In this document: positions 1-9,327 of the stretch, piece after piece
Layout: the number at the start of each line of letters is the position of its first letter
Position numbering within the stretch: the first letter of the stretch is position 1
Assembly: GCA_002495645.1 (NCBI GenBank)
Contig: DAGF01000069.1
Span: 1-25,005 of the forward strand
Source: Euryarchaeota archaeon UBA549
GTDB lineage: Archaea > Thermoplasmatota > Poseidoniia > Poseidoniales > Poseidoniaceae
Direction: 5' to 3'
DNA: 25,005 nt
Notes under the pieces: generated by a model
Told to the model about the DNA's origin: nothing
Database searches by the model: none
The model's input: only the letters and a program-made list of their open reading frames with translations
Translations under genes and position numbers: made by a program

Positions 1-3000
1 GAATACGTCCCATCGGGGGAAGGTCTCCCTCCGTGGCTGTTCCAGGCGTTGTGTGAACCGTCTCAACACGCACCGATCATGGTGCTTCATCCCACCGAAC
101 TCCATCGACAACGCACCCTTGAACGCCTCCACCAAGCCGGTGTTTCCGTGGCCCCCCAATACCACTTGACCCTCAACAGCCTCATCCGTCTCCTCCATGT
201 TGACCTTCGTCTGCCTGTGCTCCTCGACGATGAAGCCAGCACCTTCATGGCGCTGCACGGGCGATGCGTTGAGGCCGCCGAAGCAACGGCCTTGCCCTTC
301 CTTTACACTCCGGGCGTGGGTGCGTGGACGCTGACCAAAACACGCCGTCTCCAGCGCTTGCACGGTGAACTCATGCAGTTGCGCAACCCGTTCAAATGGG
401 AAGGCGATCCGGGGGCAGCGGTGTTCCACGACCTCTGTTTAGAGGTTGAGAAAGCGGCCGGCGGAACCCTTCCCGCTCTCATCACGATGCATGTGCTTGA
501 AGCCCTGAGGCAAGCCAACGAACCTCCGTTTCACCTCAGCGACATCGCTGGGATGGTGGTGCTTGACATGGCGCCCGACTTCACCGAAATCGAGCAGGAT
601 CTGCTTTTGGCCATCGCTCAGTTTTGTCCCGTTCATCAGTTACTCAACCCGGGCTCGTTTCGCTTGGGATTCCATGGCGCATACCTCGTGGATGAACCGC
701 CGTGCACGGCTGAAACGCTGCCAGCTTGGCTCCCACCTCACGAACCGTGGACACCAGAAGGAGAGGGATGGCAAACCGATGTAGGACTGCGGCACACGAC
801 CGAAATCACCCGTTTGACCCTTGACGAACGTTCCCAGGCCATGGACGCAGCACTGACCCTCATTCAGGCCTACAAAGCAGAACATGACGGCGAGGTGTTG
901 GTGGTCGACGCCTCGGCTCGAGACCGCTCCCTCGAATGGTCCACCGCCCTTTCCAGCATCGGCATGACGTGGCTCCCAGGTTCCTCGGCCATGAACCAAC
1001 AACCCCTGCACCACGCAGTGGTACGCGCTGCTTCCTTAGCACAAGGCATGAGCTCGTGGTCCCTTTCTTCGCTTCGTAGCGTTTTCTTTTCAGCAACGAT
1101 TCCTCTGCTTGACGATGCCTTTCCCGGGCTCAATCACCCCACGGAGGCCGTTTGGCGCCCCCGTCCAGATGCTGTTGTGCTCGAAGAGATCGCAAGAAAT
1201 TTCCATGTTCTTGGCGGTCCGGGCGCCATCGCTCGTTGGCTCGGTGTGCTTTCATCCGCCGAACCTTCCTTCGCTGAACGAAGGCCAGAGGAGAAAGCCC
1301 GTGCACTCGAAGAAACACAATGGTGGCTTGCCTGCTTATTGCACACATGGGCTCCGTTACTTTCACCTGAAGACCGGCATTTGCTCAAGCACACCGTCGT
1401 GGGTTGCACCTCAGGCGCCACCCTTCCTCTGCCCGATTCTCCATCATCGGGCATGGGCTGGCTCTCGTGGTTTGTTTCCACCGTCGATGTGGGTGCTCTG
1501 TCACATCGTCGTGCACCTTTTGATGCAGGCGTGGGTGCCCTTCAGGAACTTATTGAAGCGATGAACGGCATCAAACATCAACTCCAATCCATGGGATTGC
1601 CCTTTGCTGACGATGGCTCAGCCTTCGTAGATTTGCTTGAACACATCGGTGCTACAGCTAACATCACGCACCAATCGTCCCGCACCAATCGTCTTCACGT
1701 CGTTTCACCCGAAGACGCCCTTGGGTGCACGGCCGACCTCATTCTCTTGGTGGGCGTGGACGTTGATGCCTGGTCAATGAAATCGGCCACTGTCCCGTGG
1801 TTGGATGCACCGTCTCGCCTTGAACTGGGCTTGTTCCAAACCGACCGTGCCGTGCGCCGGGGGCGCCATCATCTTCGCCATCTTTTGAACGCAGGTCGCC
1901 ACCTCGTCGTGTTTGATTCCTCGCCCGAAGAGGGCGGTGGGCCAAGTGCTCCGCTCGCTGAATGGTTGAGCGACCAGCAACGAAGCAAGGCCTGGGACGG
2001 TATGCGTGCGCCACCAAGTTTTCTCCCACCGACCATGTACGAAGGGGACGAGGGTCTGCGAAGTTTTGCTTGGGTGCCGAGGGAAGAGGGCCATGGCAGT
2101 TGGCTCACGCCCGTCGTCTATGCATCGGTTGAAACGGAGAATGGCACCCATCACGTTCGCCAAGGCTTCAGCGGACGCAACCGCCGCCAACAATTGGGTT
2201 CGGACCTTCAGGCAGGCCTCCAAGGCCTTGAAACCCTCAACCATCCGACAGCCGTCCTTCACGCCTTTGAAGGCGCAGTTCAAGCCGACCGTCGCCGCCG
2301 CCAACCGCTTGCAAAACGCATCGGCGAAGGTGAGGCGTTTGCGTGGGAGCGGCGAGAAGACCTTCTCAGCGTGGACGCCGTAACCCTACGACCCACCCCG
2401 GCGTCCCTCAAAGTTCAGAGCGTGGCGGCTGGCGTTTTCCCTCACCTCGGGTACCGAGGTGAGAAATCTGTATCTCTGAGTGTTGACCCACGCCCTCTTC
2501 CGCTTTATTCCACCACAGGTACGGGCTTGGATCACCGATTTGGTCAACTTGAAACAGCCGTGGAACGGGATGTGTGGTCGCCCAGTCGCCTCGAAGGTTG
2601 GCTCAAATGTCCGCGACAGGCCTGGATGAGGCAAACGCTTGGAGCGGATGACGATGAAGGGGGGGTCAGCGAAGACGTGGACGCAAGGGTGCGAGGACAA
2701 ATCGTCCACGATGCTGAGGCTGCGTTGTTGCAAGGACATGGCGTGCCCCTTGGCGAGGAGGTATCGGGTGAACCGAAGGCCTTGCATGCAGGCCCAATGG
2801 GCAAAGGAAGAGCCGGGTGGGACACGATTCTCGCCTTTTTGGAGGAAAAAGTGCATTGGTTGGGCCGCCAGAACGCCGTCTCAGTTCACCGAACAAAAGA
2901 CCTCATTGACGCCACAACCGAGGCGTGGCAAGCCCACAAAGAAGGCGAACTTGAACTCCCCCAAGAGGGACGACTTGCTCGTCTTTTGGAGGCTGACCTT

Positions 3001-3711
3001 TCCCTGAAGCACGCAGCACCGGTGGCGGTTGAATGGTCACCAACCACCGAAACTGAACGATCGGTGTTGCTCGACACCGACCCCGGTGAGGAAGCATCGG
3101 GCTTCCGTCTCTTTGGTTATGCAGACCGAGTGGATGTGTTGGTGCTGCCGTCCACGATACGAGAAGCACTGACGGATACTGGCATTCTTTCAGATGCGAG
3201 CCACGATACTCCGTTCCCACTTCACGGCCAACCCCGTCCAGCGCAACGTTTAGTTGTTATACGGGACCTCAAGACCGTGGCGGGACCAAAGCCAGAAAAC
3301 GTGGGTATGCGCCACATGCGATGCTTGTTCGAAGACCTTCAACTGGCACTCTATGCCAGGGCCTGGGAACTGCTTCACCCCAACGACCGCGTCGTGGGTG
3401 TGGGTGCAAGTGAGGTGGGTGAATTCACCAAACACCACGTTGAACTCGACGCCGACCTGCTACCCTACGCCGAACATCTTGAGCTTGGCGACATCAGCGG
3501 TGTGTTCGCGAATCACTTCCCAGCAGAGACCCGGACGGGAGAGGCGACCACCCCGTTCCGCCGATGGATGGCCGAGCGTTTAGCCGTGGCCCAGCGTGCC
3601 GTTGATACCGCCGCACAGGGCCATGTGAATCCAACACCGGGTGCTCACTGCAAATACTGTTCAATCGCTCATTCCTGTGCGGTGTCCGATTACTCAGGAG
3701 GTGACTTCTGA
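1..3711 (+). CDS. addB: AddB-like helicase-nuclease subunit with Fe-S PD-(D/E)XK nuclease (5' end outside window)
   Basis: Predicted partner of AddA in a complex that resects double-strand DNA breaks. Numbering is from base 1, since the frame is open to the left edge; 1236 residues are visible. The C-terminal RecB-type nuclease looks intact: C870, H903, D1042 in GYADRVD, D1089-L-K1091, Q1114 in LQLALYARAW, then C1217-x2-C1220-x5-C1226. C870 plus the last three cysteines is the Fe-S arrangement known from AddB and Cas4. The middle has the AddB-type stretch with GVDVDAW, PWLDAPSRLELGL and the GGGPSAPL turn, as in alphaproteobacterial-type AddB. The N-terminal helicase-like part shows no GxGKT P-loop, only PSGEGLP near residue 5, so it is probably an inactivated helicase domain. 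The first in-window starts are TTG at 49 and ATG at 79, but the true start is probably a little upstream of the window. It overlaps the next gene by one base. Confidence 0.82.
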   Translation, partial: EYVPSGEGLPPWLFQALCEPSQHAPIMVLHPTELHRQRTLERLHQAGVSVAPQYHLTLNSLIRLLHVDLRLPVLLDDEASTFMALHGRCVEAAEATALPFLYTPGVGAWTLTKTRRLQRLHGELMQLRNPFKWEGDPGAAVFHDLCLEVEKAAGGTLPALITMHVLEALRQANEPPFHLSDIAGMVVLDMAPDFTEIEQDLLLAIAQFCPVHQLLNPGSFRLGFHGAYLVDEPPCTAETLPAWLPPHEPWTPEGEGWQTDVGLRHTTEITRLTLDERSQAMDAALTLIQAYKAEHDGEVLVVDASARDRSLEWSTALSSIGMTWLPGSSAMNQQPLHHAVVRAASLAQGMSSWSLSSLRSVFFSATIPLLDDAFPGLNHPTEAVWRPRPDAVVLEEIARNFHVLGGPGAIARWLGVLSSAEPSFAERRPEEKARALEETQWWLACLLHTWAPLLSPEDRHLLKHTVVGCTSGATLPLPDSPSSGMGWLSWFVSTVDVGALSHRRAPFDAGVGALQELIEAMNGIKHQLQSMGLPFADDGSAFVDLLEHIGATANITHQSSRTNRLHVVSPEDALGCTADLILLVGVDVDAWSMKSATVPWLDAPSRLELGLFQTDRAVRRGRHHLRHLLNAGRHLVVFDSSPEEGGGPSAPLAEWLSDQQRSKAWDGMRAPPSFLPPTMYEGDEGLRSFAWVPREEGHGSWLTPVVYASVETENGTHHVRQGFSGRNRRQQLGSDLQAGLQGLETLNHPTAVLHAFEGAVQADRRRRQPLAKRIGEGEAFAWERREDLLSVDAVTLRPTPASLKVQSVAAGVFPHLGYRGEKSVSLSVDPRPLPLYSTTGTGLDHRFGQLETAVERDVWSPSRLEGWLKCPRQAWMRQTLGADDDEGGVSEDVDARVRGQIVHDAEAALLQGHGVPLGEEVSGEPKALHAGPMGKGRAGWDTILAFLEEKVHWLGRQNAVSVHRTKDLIDATTEAWQAHKEGELELPQEGRLARLLEADLSLKHAAPVAVEWSPTTETERSVLLDTDPGEEASGFRLFGYADRVDVLVLPSTIREALTDTGILSDASHDTPFPLHGQPRPAQRLVVIRDLKTVAGPKPENVGMRHMRCLFEDLQLALYARAWELLHPNDRVVGVGASEVGEFTKHHVELDADLLPYAEHLELGDISGVFANHFPAETRTGEATTPFRRWMAERLAVAQRAVDTAAQGHVNPTPGAHCKYCSIAHSCAVSDYSGGDF
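3696..3704 (+). promoter_or_regulatory. Perfect Shine-Dalgarno site for the AddA-like gene
   Basis: AGGAGGTGA matches the full anti-Shine-Dalgarno complement. It lies inside the 3' end of the addB-like gene, six bases before ATG 3711. It fixes that start and, with the TGATG overlap, implies strong coupled translation of the two subunits. Confidence 0.85.
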
Positions 3712-6700
3712 TGATTGAATTCAACAACAGCCAACGCCTGGGTTTGGACCTCGACCGCCACATCGCTTTGGATGCGGGGGCAGGCACCGGCAAAACCACG
3801 GTCATGGCCGAACGTTATGTTCAGCACCTCATCGCTTCCGAGCAACGTGCGACCCATGTGACACCTTGCGGTCCGCGCACACCGCTCTCAGGCCACGGTT
3901 CGTTACGAGCACCAAAACGGGAGCGGACCTCAATGGAAGCGTGGCCCGGCCTTCTTCCCGCAGAAACCGTCGCCATCACCTTCACGCGGAAATCGGCGGC
4001 TGAACTCAAAGGTCGCATTCGCCATCGGCTTTCGCTTTCACGTGCTCTTCCACCAGACGAGGACGATGTCGATGGCGTGTTTGACCCTCGCCTGCGAAAC
4101 GAAGGCGACGTTGAAATGTTGCTTTCCGGCCTTGATGAAGCGCCCATTTCCACCATTGACGCCTTCCTGAGTCAGTTGGTTCAGCCCTATATCGACCTCG
4201 TCGCCCTCTACCCTTCCAATCAACAAGTCTCCGAGGAACGAAAACCGTTGATGGTTCAAGACACACTCCACGCCGTGTGGCGTATCCGTTCGGTGGAAGA
4301 CGCCCGGGAGGCGGGGGTGCTCAATCACCACCAAGCCTTCCTCGATGCTCGAAACCGATTGGTGGCTCGCTTGGGTGGACAGGACCAAGCCGAGGTTGTG
4401 CTGGGTGGTCTTCTCGACCGCTCGCTCTTCGTTGAACAATCCCATCGGTCGATGATTCAGCGTGCTGAAGCCATGGGGCTGGACTGGAACGGCCGAGGCC
4501 CGGCTCCGATCGATGTCTTGCTCAACACCATCGCTGAACCGGTAGAGGGCATGCTGTCTGAATTCATTGTCCAATTCCATCAGCACCTGAACGCTTGGGT
4601 GCAACACTTCCTGATGTACCGGACGCAGTGCGTGGAACCCGCTGAGGCGGAGACGCCCCTCACCCGTTTCAACCACCTTACACGTCTTACCACCAACGCG
4701 CTTCCGCCCCAACCAGGCGAACAATTGGCGTGGTTCTGGAAGGCCTTGCTCGGCATCGCCACCGCTTCGAGTTTGGTCAAACCGGCATGCACGTTCTTCC
4801 CGAGGGATTTGCTGCCCAGCGGTGATGGATGGCCCTCTGGATTGCTCTCAAAATCACGTGCCAAAGGCATTGCAAAGGACGAGAAGGCGGCCCTCTACGC
4901 TGGCGCCCTCGACCACATTTCGGAACTGAGGCGTTTGTTGAATTCAGCCGATGGGAAACTGATTCGCCTCTTGGCCCGCTCAGCCTTCCTGCTCAACCCC
5001 GGGGACGGCTTCGATGGCATGCCTCTCGAGAGCGTCCTGAGATTGGACCCACTGGACGACCCGCTGCCCGCTGAGCCAAGCGAACGAGGCATGTACGTCT
5101 CGGCCACCCTCCAGACCCAGGTGTTGAGCGACCTTCTGGTGATTCACACGGCCTGCAGTCAAATTCTCGCCCGCCGAAAATCCCTCGATAACATGCACGA
5201 TTTTGATGACATGCAACGCTTTGCAGCCGACCTTTTGCTGGCTCGCTGTCCGGACATTTGCCGTCATCGATACCCACCCGAGGTCATCGATGCGCTCGAC
5301 GGGCTGGGCGATGAACCTTGGAGTGACGCCCATATTTCGCGTGCACTGACCTTGCTGAACGACCGACCGGCTTTGCAGGAAGACCTCCACCGACGATTCT
5401 CCATTCTGGGCGAACTTCGCCGTCAATACCGAGCCTTCATCATCGATGAGTACCAAGACACGAACCCCTCACATTACCGCCTTCTCGCTCGACTTTGGGG
5501 CCGCCGTCGCCACCACCCAGATGACCCATCAAGACCCCTCGGTGCATGGGACCCAACCGTGTGCATTGTTGGCGATATGAAACAGAGCATCTACCGATTC
5601 CGTCAAGCGGAAGTTTCCGTCATGCGCCGGGCAGTTGAGGCCATTCGCCAATTCAACGTCGACGAAGCCAACGAGCCCCGACTCAACCACCTTCGCGAGC
5701 CCGGGTGCGGGCGCGATCCCCGACCGGTCGGTGGAGGTGGTGAAACCGGCTCGTTCTCGAACGAACACACCGGTGAAGTCTCAGCACCTCACACCTTTGT
5801 TTCGTTCGCGGCCGAGGACCGAGATGACCAGCCCGCCATCACCGGCCAACGTCTGCTGCGGCGCACCGAGGGGCACGTTGATTTGACCTCAAATCACCGG
5901 ACACGGCACAATTTGATGGAGACCATGAACAATATCTTCGATGAGGTGTTTGACCCGAGATACCACGACCTTCCCGGCGATTGGCACGCTGAAGCCCAGC
6001 GACTTCGGCCCGCCAGGAACACCAGCGCCTCGGGAGGACTGGAGTGGCTCCTTCCCGTTCCCGGAGCGATTGGTGAAGTTCCTCGGGACCTTGATGTTGC
6101 GGTGAACACCTTCCAGGACCCTTCAGCCTCCGTCGTCCATTTGGAGCATGAACTTCTCGCCGACCGGCTCCATTCTCTCCTGCATCAAACGCCCACGAGG
6201 GTCTGGGATAGCCAAACTTTGCAGTGGGTAGAGGTGGTGGAAGAGGAAGGCCCACCCGTTCGCCCTCAGGACATCATGATTCTCATCAATTCTCGAAAGC
6301 ACCTTCCCGACCTCGTCGAGCGTTTGCGCGCCCGAAACATTCCGGTGATGGCCGACCGGCAAGGGCTCCTCTTGATGCAACCCGTCGTCCAGCCCTTGAT
6401 GGCCGTCTTGGCCTTGATGGCCCGCCCCGCCTCGAGGAGGGCCGGCGTTGAACTCGCTCGCTCCCCTGTTGTTGGCATGACCGAGCAACAGGTGCACGAG
6501 GCGATGGTTTCCTTGGAGGAGGGTGGCGAGGTGTTGGCCCACCTCTTGGAAAACGCTCCAACCGAGCGCGTTGCTGCCCTTCTGTTCCGTCTTCGCCAAC
6601 TCATTCAGTGGGGCGCCGTCTACGATGCCTTCGACCTTCTGCTGGATGAGTCGGACCTTCTGGTCGCCTATCCCAATGATGCTCAACGGCAGTTCGCCGA

Positions 6701-8651
6701 GGCTTGGTTGACCATCGTGCACTCGATTGGCAATGACTCCGGCCACGATGCTGCGGCCATGTACCGACGCATGATGGCGGTGAGGGAGTTGGGCAACCAA
6801 GGCCCGCAGGCCATCACGCACCCCACAGCTTCCGCCGTACAAATCATGACCATTCACGGCTCAAAAGGCCTCCAAGCCCCTGTCGTGGTGGTCACCGGCT
6901 TGTTCTCGGCTGGCAAGGCCGATGCAAGCATGTCCGTGCAAGACAACATTTTGGTCACGCCCCAGGTGCTTGCGGGACGAATTCAGCCTTGGCGAGCCAA
7001 GGACCGGCCGCACGATGGTTTGTGGGCGTTCACTGCCGAGATGAACAAAGCTCAGGACAAAGCGGAATTGCGTCGCAAATTCTACGTTGCCCTGACTCGG
7101 GTGAAGGATCGCCTCATTTTGACGGGTTCACCCGGCAACAAGTCAACCTTTGACCAAGCATCAGGGCTGCTTTCTGTACGCTTTGCACCCGACCCACGAA
7201 CCATGGGGCGCATGTTGGTGGAGGGCCTCAGGCGTGCCTCATGGCGAACCGACACCGCAGCACCTTGGCTTTCTCAAGACGAAGCAGACCAAGGCGCACT
7301 GCCCTTGTTCAACCCGCTCAAAACCGAGACACCGTTGAACCCGGCTCAGATGTTGACGGCCATGCCACTTGGAGAAAACGGCCTGCCAGGTCTTCGCCTG
7401 TACCACCACCCCGATTGTTTTGTCACCACCACCACCCAGTCTGCTCAAGCACGAGCGAAGGCCATGGCTCTCCATCTAGCGAACCTTTCATCGGTGGAAA
7501 CGCCCCCAGCCTCTCAGCTTGTGCTCGAAGAGAACATCAAAGGCGCAGCCCATCACCTCGATGCAACCTTCTCCTGCGAGCGAAAGTATTGGCTTGAGCA
7601 CGTCAAAGGATGGCCAACGGAACCCTTCCGCTTGCCCAACACCGCTTCAGAACCGCCCACGCCGAGCGCATGGCCGGAGCCGACAACCTTCGGTTTGATG
7701 ATGCATCGTGTCCTTGAGATCGGGCTCAGAAACCCATGCCAATTCGGTGAGAAAACACCTGCTCTTGATTCCTCGTGGCGACACGAGAGCGATACCGACC
7801 TTGCCTCCATGGAAACCATCGCTCGGGTGATGAACGAGTTTGGCTTCGGCCTTCAACAGGAAAACGGCACTCGAGAGGCCGCGTGGCGAGACCGGCTGCT
7901 GCTGTTGAGTTCGCTCGTCGACGAGGGTTTGCTCGGACGATGGGTCCAAGGTGAAGTCTTGAACGGCTGGAGGATTGAAGCCGTCCGAACCGAATTGCCG
8001 TTCTACCACCGAGAGGTGTTGACAACAGGCGATTCGGGTGATGGTGCCGTGAGCGCCTATGCGCAGCGAAACGGTGCTGTCGTGCACAAGGTGAACATGG
8101 ATTTCAACGGACGTGCCGACCTCGTGCTGGCCTTGATGGACGAGCATGGACAGGGGGCGCTTCAGGTGGTTGATTTGAAAACCCGTGGGTGCCTTGGGGC
8201 CTTCAATCAAGATGACCATGCAAAAGGCCATCCGCTTCAAGCGATACCTGCCAGTGAAATCACCTCCGTTCCGCAAAGCGATGAAGAGGCCGAAATTCTT
8301 CACGAGCATCGATTGCAACTGGCCTTGTATTCGATGGCCCTTGAGGCCATTGAAGCCAGGAAACCCGCATCCGAACAGCGACGAATTCTCCCGCCTGCTC
8401 TTCTTCTTGGTGCCAACGGCCGAATGGTGCAATTATCCCAAGGCGCCTTTGACCAAGCGAAGAGCGACCTTCGAGTCCACCTTGATTGGCGGGCATCTGT
8501 TCATCTCAATCCCCGCATGGAGGAACCGCCCCGTCTTGCAAGCGGTGCGGTGACCTGCCGGCAATGCCCGTTTTATCGGGGCGATTTGCGTCGGTGCGGG
8601 CCGCAGGGTGAGCCGTTGGGCTTTACGCACCTGATGGACGACGAGCCGTGA
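3711..8651 (+). CDS. addA: AddA-like UvrD/RecB-family helicase with C-terminal nuclease and four-cysteine motif
   Basis: SF1A 3'-5' DNA helicase fused to a RecB-type nuclease, 1646 residues. Helicase motifs appear in order: Walker A GAGTGKTT 23-30, motif Ia AITFTRKSAAEL near 88, DEYQDT 579-584, VGDMKQSIYRFRQA 620-633, SNHRT 727-731, TIHGSKGLQ 1047-1055, FYVALTR 1124-1130. The nuclease core follows: H1332, D1470, D1488-L-K1490, Q1536 in LQLALYSM. It also has C1289 and C1616-x2-C1619-x9-C1629, an arrangement that could hold an Fe-S cluster. B. subtilis AddA, as I recall, lacks that cluster and its AddB has it. The protein is longer than the usual 1200-1250 residues; visible extra sequence lies between Walker A and motif Ia and between motifs III and IV. 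The start is fixed by a perfect Shine-Dalgarno site. Its 3' end overlaps the opposing methyltransferase gene by 29 bases. Function is confident; the exact AddA subfamily is inferred. Confidence 0.88.
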   Translation: MIEFNNSQRLGLDLDRHIALDAGAGTGKTTVMAERYVQHLIASEQRATHVTPCGPRTPLSGHGSLRAPKRERTSMEAWPGLLPAETVAITFTRKSAAELKGRIRHRLSLSRALPPDEDDVDGVFDPRLRNEGDVEMLLSGLDEAPISTIDAFLSQLVQPYIDLVALYPSNQQVSEERKPLMVQDTLHAVWRIRSVEDAREAGVLNHHQAFLDARNRLVARLGGQDQAEVVLGGLLDRSLFVEQSHRSMIQRAEAMGLDWNGRGPAPIDVLLNTIAEPVEGMLSEFIVQFHQHLNAWVQHFLMYRTQCVEPAEAETPLTRFNHLTRLTTNALPPQPGEQLAWFWKALLGIATASSLVKPACTFFPRDLLPSGDGWPSGLLSKSRAKGIAKDEKAALYAGALDHISELRRLLNSADGKLIRLLARSAFLLNPGDGFDGMPLESVLRLDPLDDPLPAEPSERGMYVSATLQTQVLSDLLVIHTACSQILARRKSLDNMHDFDDMQRFAADLLLARCPDICRHRYPPEVIDALDGLGDEPWSDAHISRALTLLNDRPALQEDLHRRFSILGELRRQYRAFIIDEYQDTNPSHYRLLARLWGRRRHHPDDPSRPLGAWDPTVCIVGDMKQSIYRFRQAEVSVMRRAVEAIRQFNVDEANEPRLNHLREPGCGRDPRPVGGGGETGSFSNEHTGEVSAPHTFVSFAAEDRDDQPAITGQRLLRRTEGHVDLTSNHRTRHNLMETMNNIFDEVFDPRYHDLPGDWHAEAQRLRPARNTSASGGLEWLLPVPGAIGEVPRDLDVAVNTFQDPSASVVHLEHELLADRLHSLLHQTPTRVWDSQTLQWVEVVEEEGPPVRPQDIMILINSRKHLPDLVERLRARNIPVMADRQGLLLMQPVVQPLMAVLALMARPASRRAGVELARSPVVGMTEQQVHEAMVSLEEGGEVLAHLLENAPTERVAALLFRLRQLIQWGAVYDAFDLLLDESDLLVAYPNDAQRQFAEAWLTIVHSIGNDSGHDAAAMYRRMMAVRELGNQGPQAITHPTASAVQIMTIHGSKGLQAPVVVVTGLFSAGKADASMSVQDNILVTPQVLAGRIQPWRAKDRPHDGLWAFTAEMNKAQDKAELRRKFYVALTRVKDRLILTGSPGNKSTFDQASGLLSVRFAPDPRTMGRMLVEGLRRASWRTDTAAPWLSQDEADQGALPLFNPLKTETPLNPAQMLTAMPLGENGLPGLRLYHHPDCFVTTTTQSAQARAKAMALHLANLSSVETPPASQLVLEENIKGAAHHLDATFSCERKYWLEHVKGWPTEPFRLPNTASEPPTPSAWPEPTTFGLMMHRVLEIGLRNPCQFGEKTPALDSSWRHESDTDLASMETIARVMNEFGFGLQQENGTREAAWRDRLLLLSSLVDEGLLGRWVQGEVLNGWRIEAVRTELPFYHREVLTTGDSGDGAVSAYAQRNGAVVHKVNMDFNGRADLVLALMDEHGQGALQVVDLKTRGCLGAFNQDDHAKGHPLQAIPASEITSVPQSDEEAEILHEHRLQLALYSMALEAIEARKPASEQRRILPPALLLGANGRMVQLSQGAFDQAKSDLRVHLDWRASVHLNPRMEEPPRLASGAVTCRQCPFYRGDLRRCGPQGEPLGFTHLMDDEP

Positions 8652-9249
8652 GCACCAGCGTTCCATTCCATCCTTCTTTGGCGCCTACCTGGTCGGTTTC
8701 AATCCCAACAAATCCAGCGTCTCGGAGCCCTTCGCACCACTGCTCAATGGAGAGCAGAGCCATGTGAACGTTGAGTGAAGGCCCCCAATCATGGCTGGAG
8801 GGATTCTCGAGGTAGTGGTCAACGCCGATGACGATTTTTCCATCGGGTTTCATCCACGTGTCGTGAATGGTTTTCAGGAACGTCAGCGGTTCTGCGAGGT
8901 AGTACAGGCACTCCATGGTGTGAATCAGGTCCACGGGCTCGCTTGGTGCCCAATCGGGGAGCATGGCTTCGACGTAATCGCCGTTTGGGTCCACGTCCAG
9001 CGCTTTGGCGATCATCGAGGGGGCCCCGTCAACACCGGCAGCGTGCGTGCACAGCGGATGGTCACTCAAACGACGGACCACCCACCCGTTTCCACAGCCG
9101 ATATCCAAGGCCGTAAACGGCGTTTCACGCCCTTCAAGAAGGCGATCAAGCATGATGTTGACACTGGCCGTGTGGCCTTTTTCCATCCCCTCATCTCGTC
9201 CTTTGTCCGCCCACTCGCTGAACAGGTCGGTTGCGCTACGGAGTCCCAT
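8623..9249 (-). CDS. Class I SAM-dependent methyltransferase, substrate unknown
   Basis: Rossmann-fold methyltransferase of about 208 residues. Motif I is ALDIGCGNGWVVRRL, followed by an acidic turn at GVDGAPSM and a motif IV-like stretch VDLIHTMECLYYL. The C-terminal half contains PDGKIVIGVDHY, typical of the strands after motif IV. The N-terminal stretch FSEWADKGRDEGMEKGH is not one I can tie to a substrate. The open frame runs up to 9513, but that part is antisense to the hydrolase gene, so I start at ATG 9249. An ATG at 9288 would add 13 residues. Neither start has a clear ribosome binding site. The gene converges on addA with a 29-base overlap and diverges from the iminopeptidase gene. 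It could act on a small molecule or lipid; nothing here decides. Confidence 0.78.
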   Translation of the reverse strand: MGLRSATDLFSEWADKGRDEGMEKGHTASVNIMLDRLLEGRETPFTALDIGCGNGWVVRRLSDHPLCTHAAGVDGAPSMIAKALDVDPNGDYVEAMLPDWAPSEPVDLIHTMECLYYLAEPLTFLKTIHDTWMKPDGKIVIGVDHYLENPSSHDWGPSLNVHMALLSIEQWCEGLRDAGFVGIETDQVGAKEGWNGTLVLTARRPSGA

Positions 9250-9327
9250 GGCCGCTGTGGTTTCACGGCGTTCAATGAAGATGTCCATGGCGAAAGGAAC
9301 ATGCAGGCGCTCGCCTTGGGAGGGTCC
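9250..9327. promoter_or_regulatory. Short divergent gap between methyltransferase and iminopeptidase genes
   Basis: About 78 bases separate the two chosen divergent starts, so any promoters must overlap each other or lie inside the neighbouring coding ends. I see no convincing archaeal TATA box. GGAGG at 9319-9323 is only four bases from ATG 9328, closer than at other genes here. An in-frame ATG at 9301 would shrink the gap further. Confidence 0.35.

Noticed and set aside
7647..8432. 261-residue minus-strand open frame, and similar ones at 6123-6857 and 4038-4724
   Set aside because: All lie opposite conserved helicase and nuclease motifs of the AddA-like gene, and none shows a domain of its own.
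8791..9327. Upstream in-frame extension of the iminopeptidase frame
   Set aside because: This part is antisense to the methyltransferase SAM-binding motif, and the family N-terminus begins just after 9328.
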